In this document: piece by piece, positions 15,101-20,390 of the stretch
How positions within the stretch are numbered: the first letter of the stretch is position 1
Layout of the letters: the number at the start of each line of letters is the position of its first letter
Origin: Anaerolineales bacterium UBA2317
Lineage (GTDB): Bacteria > Chloroflexota > Anaerolineae > Anaerolineales > Villigracilaceae
NCBI GenBank assembly: GCA_002345215.1
Contig: DDVH01000061.1
Location: 1-20,390, forward strand
Reading direction: 5' to 3'
Length of the DNA stretch: 20,390 nt
Translations under genes and position numbers: made by a program
The notes under the pieces: model-generated
What the model saw: the letters and a program-made list of their open reading frames with translations, nothing else
What the model was told of the DNA's origin: nothing
Databases searched by the model: none

Positions 15101-15927
15101 TTGTCTACATCAACAAACGATTGTTCAATTGCACCTGCACCAAATGTTAATAACAAACCTTCAAGCCCAAAAAGCACACCCATAAATATGAGTGTTGTTT
15201 GGGTTACGGGAAGTTCAGAGTTAGTGGTTGCAAAATATACGGATGTAACAATTGTTAAAACGGTCACTCCAACTACTTGATATGGTTTTAGCAATACGCC
15301 TGCTATTGCTAAAACAATGGTGACCAAAATAACAGTTGTTTGACTAAATGCTCCTGTTGCTTGAGTTGTGATAATAACCCCATAAAAAACAGCCACCAAT
15401 AGCCAACTGACCAATTGCAATCTACCTTGATATAGCCACACAAACCCTACTGAGTACAGAGCAATACTACTTCCCACAATGATGAAACTGGTTACAGTAG
15501 TTGTAGCAGTAATTGTAAGAAGCAGAATTGTGAAAGCCAATATACTTGTGAATGTTAAGCCTAGCAAAATTTTATGTTGCAAACTGGCAACACGATTTTT
15601 AGAAAGGTCACCAAAGGTAGGAGCTCGTAAAATTCTTGCTAAGAAACCTGATTTTTTCTCGCCAGTTTCCTTTTGGCTATTTTCCTCAAGTGTATTAGAT
15701 GAAAAACTATCTGCTACCTCTACAATGGAATTAGAAACCTGTGGCTTCATAGATTCTTGAAGAAGTTTTTCTTCTAATTCCACAATGCGGCTTCTCATTG
15801 CCTCTACTTCTTGAAGGCTGGCATGAGCAGGCAGTTCTTGCCCGGCAAACAAGTCATTAATCCGTTTTTGCATGTGTTCGTCGGCAGATTCTTTATTGGG
15901 GTTATCTGGTAATTGATTTTCGTTCAT
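12187..15927 (-). CDS. Membrane sensor histidine kinase with multiple GAF and PAS domains
   Basis: A 1246-residue kinase. Order: an acidic, coiled-coil-prone cytoplasmic N-terminus (1-110); six hydrophobic segments (about 119-138, 144-165, 170-188, 196-213, 215-233, 243-265); a coiled coil (about 275-310); GAF 1 (about 310-462); two related GAF-like repeats, each beginning RRLTSxGWQxFL (about 481-573 and 589-676); PAS with PAC end (about 690-815, ending QDITERK); GAF 2 (about 835-988); HisKA with phosphorylated His1016 in MSHELRTPL; and HATPase with the N-box NLVNNALKF, G1 DTGIGI (1163-1168) and G2 GGTGLGL (1192-1198). The catalytic residues look complete. There is no receiver of its own, but three receivers are encoded directly downstream. 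A GAGGA precedes the ATG. The six-helix region lacks a periplasmic domain and may sense within the membrane or only anchor the protein. Confidence 0.95.
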   Translation of the reverse strand: MNENQLPDNPNKESADEHMQKRINDLFAGQELPAHASLQEVEAMRSRIVELEEKLLQESMKPQVSNSIVEVADSFSSNTLEENSQKETGEKKSGFLARILRAPTFGDLSKNRVASLQHKILLGLTFTSILAFTILLLTITATTTVTSFIIVGSSIALYSVGFVWLYQGRLQLVSWLLVAVFYGVIITTQATGAFSQTTVILVTIVLAIAGVLLKPYQVVGVTVLTIVTSVYFATTNSELPVTQTTLIFMGVLFGLEGLLLTFGAGAIEQSFVDVDNSTKALVKSNSQLQDLTQNLEKRIAERTHDLELATEVGRAVSERVGDLTDLLTRSVDLIRSSYNLYYTQIYLMDTPGRNLVLRAGTGDAGKQLLQRGHRLAVSANSLNSRAASTQKPVLVDDTKKSVNFLPNPLLPNTRSELAVPLIVNEKVVGVLDMQSDTPETFGDANIPAFEVLAGQLAIAIQNSILFEQTEEARLQVEEQARRLTSTGWQDFLNAVDRSENLGYVLNQEEILPLTETQEKKFDSKLVVPIEVAGESVGEILLAGDPNRQWSRQDAEVVQAAMQQVAQHIENLRLLAQSEKYRAEAEQVSRRLTSEGWQEFLRSRKELADGYVYDKNQVQPLNGKGLVTEEALSYPLVVRDEAIGKVIVPAVEENETSSQELVRAVVEKLSNHIEGLRLLEQAEQRREELRLNEGRLSTALDIARLGNWEYDFERDIFTFNDNFYSVFRTSIEVVGSYELSSAEYAQRFVHPEDAPLVGEEIGFVINSTERKLDKYLEHRVIFPDGSIGHVAVNIHVERDENGKITRWHGANQDITERKIAQEIIAARANQLETVATVSTTASTVLNPDELLQNVVNLTKERFGLYHAHIYLLDENWSTLLLAAGAGDVGKQMVDTGHAIQLDVERSLVARATREKSAIIVNDVRKEADFLANPLLPDTVSEMAIPMIVGDKVLGVFDVQSKDANGFSDEDAQIYSTLASQVAIALQNARLYQEQSATVTQLRELDRLKSSFLANMSHELRTPLNSILGFTEVMLEGLDGPITPNMDNDLKLINKNGQHLLHLINDVLDMAKIESGKMNLIIEKFNLHEIFDEVISITSPQAGEKKLTLKVDKESDLNVEINADRTRLRQVMINLVNNALKFTEKGKITIRAMREENNVLISVKDTGIGIPPAELEAVFQEFTQVDSSTTRKAGGTGLGLPISRKLIEMHGGKLWAESNGVDGEGSTFFVFMPIENKSAVSEPVTRKI

Positions 15928-15951
15928 AAGAATTCCTCTTTTGTGAATCTT

Positions 15952-17772
15952 TTAATTGTTGTGGTCTGACGACTTCAACACAACACGTGCATCTTTTGCG
16001 AGCGCGCGTCCTAATTCACGCACTGCTATTTGCAAGGCACTTTCAACGGTTGTAGTAGTTTCAATTTTTTGATTGATTGAAGCAATAAGGGCTTCACGTT
16101 CGGCACGGGCTTGCACATCAGCATACGATTGTGCATTTCTCAAAGCATTCGCAACTTGGTTAGCAATAGATAAAAGCAAGTCGGCATCATCTTGGGTTAA
16201 GCCATTAGCTATATTATGTTGCACATCTAACACGCCTAACACTTGCTCACCATACGAAATTGGCACAGCAACTTCTGCTTTGGTTTCTGGTAACAATGAG
16301 TTTGGAAGCCAATTTTCATCTTTTGATGTATCTGGCACGAGGACAGTTGTATTGGTTTCCGCGGCACGACCTACCAAACCGCGTCCGGGCTGGACTTTAT
16401 GCTTGTTTGCTAGGAGTTGAGCACCTGCCTCGCCTGTACCACCTGCCATGATAAGTTCATCTTTTGTATCGTTATATAAATAAATATGAGCATGATAATA
16501 ACCAAAGGCTTGTTGCACTTGTTCTACAACTTCTTCTACTAATTGCTTTTGGTCAAGAATGGTAGAAAGTCTGCGGCTTACCTCAGTGGATGTGGCTAAG
16601 GCTTTGGTACGGTCTGCCACGCGTTGCTCAAGTGAACCGATTAAGTCTTTGAGGCGTGAGGTCATGGTGTTGAATGATTCTGCTAACACACCAATTTCAT
16701 CTTGCCGCACAACTTCTGCTTGTAAATCTAAATTACCGTGTGAAATGTTATCTGCAACTTGTACTAAATTGATGATAGGAGCGGTAATCGTTCTAGTGAT
16801 AATAAAAGCGATAAAGACCGCAATTAATGCTGTTAATATCATCAAGCCAACTGTGATTTGAAGCACTCGGTTTGAGGCTTGCAACGCTTCGTATTGGTCA
16901 TGTTCGGCGATAAGAGCAATTTGTAATTCAGGAATCCAACGGTATACACCGAAAGTTTCGTTACCGGCATAATCTGTATAGATACTTGAACCATTGTTTT
17001 TATTGCGAATAACATTATTCACGCCTTCAGTACGGACGTAAGTTTCACCTGGAATAAATTCAGTTTGGGATAAATTGGTTAAAACTGCGTAATTAGAACT
17101 GACGAGATAGGTTTCGCCTGCTTCACTTAAACCTGTCTCTTGAAGCATGATTTCATTTAATCTATCAAGGTTGACTCGCCCCGCTAATACGCCGACTGTT
17201 ACACCAGTAGAAGTAACAATGGGTTCAGATATGACAATTGAGTAACTTGATAATGAAACTTCATAAGATGGTGGAGCAACGAATCTTTTTGTTAAACCTT
17301 CTTGAAAGAAGTTTTGGCTACTTTGTATTTTTCCTTCTTGTAATCTATCAGTAGAAAGGAGGATTTCTCCATCCATGTTCATAACAAAAATTTCAACAAA
17401 GTATTTTGTGTTTTCGTTAAAGGTGGCTAAATCAAAACGTAATTGATTTTGACCCAGATATGTATTCGGAGTATCTTCGAGCAGTGCATAAATGCTCTGA
17501 CGAGCGACACGGTCTTCATAAATAAGACCAAGGTTGTCTTGTACCACAGCTAACCAGTCTTGAATTGCATTTTGTTTTAAGATGGCTACAGATTCAAGTT
17601 CGTCGAACACATCATCTTGCAAACCTTGCGCACTCACAGTGGTTGCAACAGAACCAGTGATAAGCACAGGTAAGATTGCCAACAAAATGAAGGCTAATAA
17701 CAAGCGGTTTCTTAATGAGATAGCCTGAAACGGCTTGTTGCCTGAGCGTTGGTTAATTTTATTTTGGTTCAT
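15952..17772 (-). CDS. Cache-HAMP-GAF transmembrane sensor without a kinase domain
   Basis: A 606-residue membrane protein: TM1 (about 23-43), an extracytoplasmic double-Cache-like sensing region (about 45-300, containing EIFVMNMDGEILLST and SYSIVISEPIV), TM2 (about 303-327), HAMP (about 328-380, with PIINLVQVAD and DEIGVLAESFN), a coiled coil (SLEQRVADRT), GAF (about 400-548) and a tail of about 50 residues (EREALIASINQ to RVVLK). No HisKA, HATPase, cyclase or methyl-accepting domain is present, so its output must pass through another protein. The large kinase encoded 24 bases downstream is the obvious candidate. Its GAF and linker are closely similar to the gene at 18861-20390, while the sensing domains differ. 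A GGAGG at 17778-17782 precedes the ATG by 5 bases. Confidence 0.92.
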   Translation of the reverse strand: MNQNKINQRSGNKPFQAISLRNRLLLAFILLAILPVLITGSVATTVSAQGLQDDVFDELESVAILKQNAIQDWLAVVQDNLGLIYEDRVARQSIYALLEDTPNTYLGQNQLRFDLATFNENTKYFVEIFVMNMDGEILLSTDRLQEGKIQSSQNFFQEGLTKRFVAPPSYEVSLSSYSIVISEPIVTSTGVTVGVLAGRVNLDRLNEIMLQETGLSEAGETYLVSSNYAVLTNLSQTEFIPGETYVRTEGVNNVIRNKNNGSSIYTDYAGNETFGVYRWIPELQIALIAEHDQYEALQASNRVLQITVGLMILTALIAVFIAFIITRTITAPIINLVQVADNISHGNLDLQAEVVRQDEIGVLAESFNTMTSRLKDLIGSLEQRVADRTKALATSTEVSRRLSTILDQKQLVEEVVEQVQQAFGYYHAHIYLYNDTKDELIMAGGTGEAGAQLLANKHKVQPGRGLVGRAAETNTTVLVPDTSKDENWLPNSLLPETKAEVAVPISYGEQVLGVLDVQHNIANGLTQDDADLLLSIANQVANALRNAQSYADVQARAEREALIASINQKIETTTTVESALQIAVRELGRALAKDARVVLKSSDHNN

Positions 17773-17824
17773 AACAACCTCCGATACAATAACTGGGTCA
17801 AAATGTTATTGATAAAACTTTCGA

Positions 17825-18823
17825 TTAAGGGGTAACAAATTCATTCGTAAAGAGTGTGGATAAATCTACCGGGGCAGAAATCATATCGAACTCTAAAAGA
17901 ATGTCTTGCGTTACATTCCAAACGTTTTCATCCATAAAACCAATGGAGGCACTACCAGTGTCAATGAAAGGAATGGAGGCTTGCATCACTTGTTGTTGAT
18001 ATTCCAAATCAAGGGTTTCATCATATTGGAGTGCAAATTCAGCCACTTCATTTGGGTTTTCGATTGCATATTGATAACCGCGTAAGGTAGCACGCACAAA
18101 GCGGGCAATTAAATCTGAATTGTTTTGCTTAAATTCTTCAGTGACAAAAATGGTATTGATATACACATCTACGCCATAATCTTTGTAATACATCAAGTTA
18201 ATATCGTCACCGGCTTGGCGGGTCATCACTTGTTGGTCGGTGGCGAACATACCGGTCATAGCATCCATTTTGCCTGATTTAATTTCGTTAGCACCGAAGA
18301 AATCTTCAATCAAAGCATAGTCCATAGAATCTTGTTCTAAACCAGTGCGGCTCATAAAGGCGAGGAACATCAAGTCTGAATAACTGCTTAAGTCTAAAGA
18401 GTATGTACCGACTGTTTTGCCGACTAAATCTTCTGGCTTTAGAATTTCATCACTGACAAGCGATGTGATGGCAAGCGGATTCTCTTGGTAAATTGCGGCA
18501 ACAGATACAAAGTTCTGACCATTGGCTTCGGCAAGAATGAGCCCATCACCAGAGCCAATTCCAAATTGAGCGTTGCCATTGGCAACTTCATCTAACGGAT
18601 TTAATTCTGGACCACCAGCATTCAAAACAACTTCAATGTTTTCTTCTGCATAGTATCCATTTTCAACAGCGGTATAAAAGCCTGCATATTCCACACCGTG
18701 AAACCAGCTCAATTGCACAGTTACTTTATCGGCAGGTCCTGAGGCGGCACTTCCACATGCAGTTAAGATAATTGCTGTAATCATTATCAACCCCATCAAA
18801 ACGTTCACTTTCTTTTTGTTCAT
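17825..18823 (-). CDS. NMT1/THI5-like solute-binding lipoprotein
   Basis: A 332-residue extracytoplasmic binding protein. The N-terminus is a lipoprotein signal: basic KKK, a hydrophobic run, then the lipobox LTAC with the modified cysteine at 23. The mature part has the NMT1/THI5-like periplasmic-binding fold, seen in QLSWFHGVEYAGFYTA, NGYYAEENIEV, GGPELNP and GNAQFGIGSGDGLI. Relatives bind pyrimidine precursors of thiamine, riboflavin, sulfonates or other small organics; the ligand here is unknown. The start is the ATG at 18823, 6 bases after AAGGAG. A longer frame to 18880 would overlap the upstream gene and bury the signal peptide. No ABC permease or ATPase is visible nearby, and both neighbours are sensors, so a role in presenting ligand to a sensor is plausible. 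Confidence 0.9.
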   Translation of the reverse strand: MNKKKVNVLMGLIMITAIILTACGSAASGPADKVTVQLSWFHGVEYAGFYTAVENGYYAEENIEVVLNAGGPELNPLDEVANGNAQFGIGSGDGLILAEANGQNFVSVAAIYQENPLAITSLVSDEILKPEDLVGKTVGTYSLDLSSYSDLMFLAFMSRTGLEQDSMDYALIEDFFGANEIKSGKMDAMTGMFATDQQVMTRQAGDDINLMYYKDYGVDVYINTIFVTEEFKQNNSDLIARFVRATLRGYQYAIENPNEVAEFALQYDETLDLEYQQQVMQASIPFIDTGSASIGFMDENVWNVTQDILLEFDMISAPVDLSTLFTNEFVTP

Positions 18824-18829
18824 ATTTTT

Positions 18830-18835
18830 CTCCTT
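18830..18835 (-). promoter_or_regulatory. Ribosome binding site fixing the start of the solute-binding lipoprotein
   Basis: On the minus strand AAGGAG lies 6 bases upstream of the ATG at 18823. It places the start directly before the lipoprotein signal peptide and rules out the 19-residue longer frame. Confidence 0.8.
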
Positions 18836-18860
18836 TTTATTTTTTAGACAATCCACAAAC

Positions 18861-20390
18861 TTATAGATTGTTCTTTTCACGTAATTGATTTGTCTTCAAA
18901 ACCACACGGGCATCTTGCACACCAAGCGCGCGTCCTAATTCTCGTAAAGCAACTTGTAAAGTACTTTCAACGGAAGATGCGCTTTGTACTTTTTGACTAA
19001 TCGAAGCGATGAGTGCTTCACGTTCAGCACGGGCTTGAACCTCAGTATAAGAACGAGCATTTCGCAAAGCGATAGCAACTTGGTTAGAAATAGATTGCAA
19101 TAGGTCAGCATCTTCTTGCTTTAAACCATCTGTAAGGTTATGTTGCACGTCCAACACGCCTAATACTTGATTACCAATAGAAATCGGTACAGCCACTTCA
19201 GATTTTGTTTCAGGCAGTAATGGGTTGGGTAACCAATTCGCATCTTTAGATGTATCAGGTACCAACACCACATTATTTGTTTCAGCCGCGCGCCCTACCA
19301 AACCTCTACCACGCGAAATTTTATGTCCGCGTGCTAACATGATTTGCCCGGCTTCACCTGTACCACCAGCCATTACCAAGTCTTTGGTTTCTTCATCAAT
19401 CAAATAAATATGAGCATGGTAATAATCGAAAGCAGACTGCACTTGCTCCACCACTTCGGTTACCAATTGAGATTGGTCTAAGATGGTAGACAAACGGCGG
19501 CTCACCTCAGTAGATGTAGCCAGCGCTTTTGTACGGTCTGCCACACGCTGTTCAAGAGAACCAATCAAATCGCTTAACTGTGAAGTCATACTGTTGAATG
19601 TACTTGCCAACACGCCGACTTCATCTTGAGATTCCACACGGGCTTGTGCTGAAAGGTCACCACCCGAAACTTGTTGAGCAATATTCGTCAAACGCACAAT
19701 TGGATTACTGAATGATTGAGCTGAGAAAACCGCAACCACAGCCACAAGTGCCAAAAGAATTAAAATAACGACTACAGCGTTACGGGTTTGTGCCTCTAAA
19801 GGAGCCAAAAATGTAGATTGAGGTTGAGCAACAGTAATAACCCAAGGCTGAGTCGTGAGGCGTGCAGACCCAGCATTGTCAAGTTCATCAGCAGTAGAAG
19901 CAAATTGTGATGTGAAGATGGGTTGTGAATCAATATTACTTAACGCTTCTTGTAAGTCGGGGATGTTTGTTGCTAACTCTTCAGCAGTTCCTTCGGGTAA
20001 ACGACGTTGTGCTTGTAATTCAGAAAGTACATCAGGAGATGGTGGCACAACCATTTTAAGGATAAGGTCTGGATTTGTGCTATGTGCTAAACGGATGAGG
20101 TTCTCATCAAACAAGGTAATGAAAGAATTTTCCAAACCTTCAACGTTGGTCACAATTTGTTGAAGCACTGCGGCATTGTAACGAATACGAATTACACCAA
20201 TAATTTCACCTGCCGAGTTACGAATAGGCGCACTGAAATAAAAGGAAAGGTCACCAGTGGAGTCTGAAATTTCCATCGGTGTAACATAGGGTAAATTGCT
20301 TTTAATTGGCTCAGTGAAATACAAACGTTCAGATTTATTAATACCAATTTCACTTGCATCGGTATCGGCTAAGTCTGTACCACGAATGTC
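18861..20390 (-). CDS. Cache-HAMP-GAF transmembrane sensor, 5'-truncated by window edge
   Basis: The frame is open to the last base of the window, so the N-terminus (TM1 and the first part of the sensing domain) is missing; about 509 residues are visible. From the window edge: a dCache-type extracytoplasmic domain (INKSERLYFTEPI, FYFSAPIRNSAGEIIGVIRI), one TM segment (about 205-222), HAMP (NPIVRLTNIAQQ, DEVGVLASTFN), a coiled coil (SLEQRVADRT), GAF (about 295-445, containing NPLLPETKSEVAVPI) and the same short C-terminal tail as the protein at 15952-17772. No kinase domain follows. A TTG at 20324 is internal to the Cache domain and not a start. It lies 37 bases upstream of the solute-binding protein gene and is the first visible gene of the operon. 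The promoter is outside the window. Confidence 0.9.
   Translation of the reverse strand, partial: DIRGTDLADTDASEIGINKSERLYFTEPIKSNLPYVTPMEISDSTGDLSFYFSAPIRNSAGEIIGVIRIRYNAAVLQQIVTNVEGLENSFITLFDENLIRLAHSTNPDLILKMVVPPSPDVLSELQAQRRLPEGTAEELATNIPDLQEALSNIDSQPIFTSQFASTADELDNAGSARLTTQPWVITVAQPQSTFLAPLEAQTRNAVVVILILLALVAVVAVFSAQSFSNPIVRLTNIAQQVSGGDLSAQARVESQDEVGVLASTFNSMTSQLSDLIGSLEQRVADRTKALATSTEVSRRLSTILDQSQLVTEVVEQVQSAFDYYHAHIYLIDEETKDLVMAGGTGEAGQIMLARGHKISRGRGLVGRAAETNNVVLVPDTSKDANWLPNPLLPETKSEVAVPISIGNQVLGVLDVQHNLTDGLKQEDADLLQSISNQVAIALRNARSYTEVQARAEREALIASISQKVQSASSVESTLQVALRELGRALGVQDARVVLKTNQLREKNNL

Noticed and set aside
18824..18880. A longer N-terminus for the solute-binding protein
   Set aside because: It would overlap the upstream sensor gene and place the lipoprotein signal internally; AAGGAG supports the ATG at 18823.

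Overview
The window reads as a low-GC stretch of a bacterial chromosome, most likely from the phylum Chloroflexota (class Anaerolineae or a relative). That placement is an inference. It rests on the style of the long GAF/HAMP signalling proteins, the fused shikimate kinase/dehydroquinate synthase, and the REP-like repeats in the gaps. No rRNA or marker gene is present to confirm it. No tRNA, CRISPR array, insertion sequence or phage gene was seen, and no gap between genes exceeds 300 bases.

Region 1 (1-6815, + strand) is a compact aromatic amino acid gene run: tyrA (5' end cut by the window edge), aroA, aroE, aroC, a fused aroK-aroB, aroQ, then a small carboxylesterase-like hydrolase. Most junctions overlap by 1 to 4 bases, which suggests one transcript. 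Together these genes cover every step from DAHP to chorismate (AroB, AroQ, AroE, AroK, AroA, AroC) plus prephenate dehydrogenase. DAHP synthase is not in the window. Region 2 (6923-8822, + strand) adds an MFS transporter and a glyoxalase II-like metallo-beta-lactamase-fold hydrolase. The three larger gaps on this strand each hold a palindromic REP/MITE-like repeat. aroE and the aroE-aroC gap hold three patches of degenerate 7-bp tandem repeats, one of which supplies the aroC ribosome binding site.

Region 3 (8871-20390, - strand, convergent with the rest) is the unusual part. Eight genes lie head to tail with gaps of 2 to 52 bases. In transcription order they are: a Cache-HAMP-GAF membrane sensor (5' end outside the window); an NMT1/THI5-like lipoprotein solute-binding protein with no permease or ATPase beside it; a second Cache-HAMP-GAF sensor; a 1246-residue membrane histidine kinase with several GAF, GAF-like and PAS domains; a threonine-synthase-like PLP enzyme fused to a C-terminal response-regulator receiver domain; two stand-alone receivers; and a two-domain GNAT acetyltransferase. 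One kinase thus sits beside three receiver domains. None of the three carries a DNA-binding output, and one is attached directly to a metabolic enzyme.

The simplest hypothesis is a signalling module that senses a small molecule and controls a PLP-dependent amino acid enzyme (and perhaps an acetyltransferase) by phosphotransfer rather than by transcription. The domain architecture is read directly from the sequence; the coupling and the ligand are inference.
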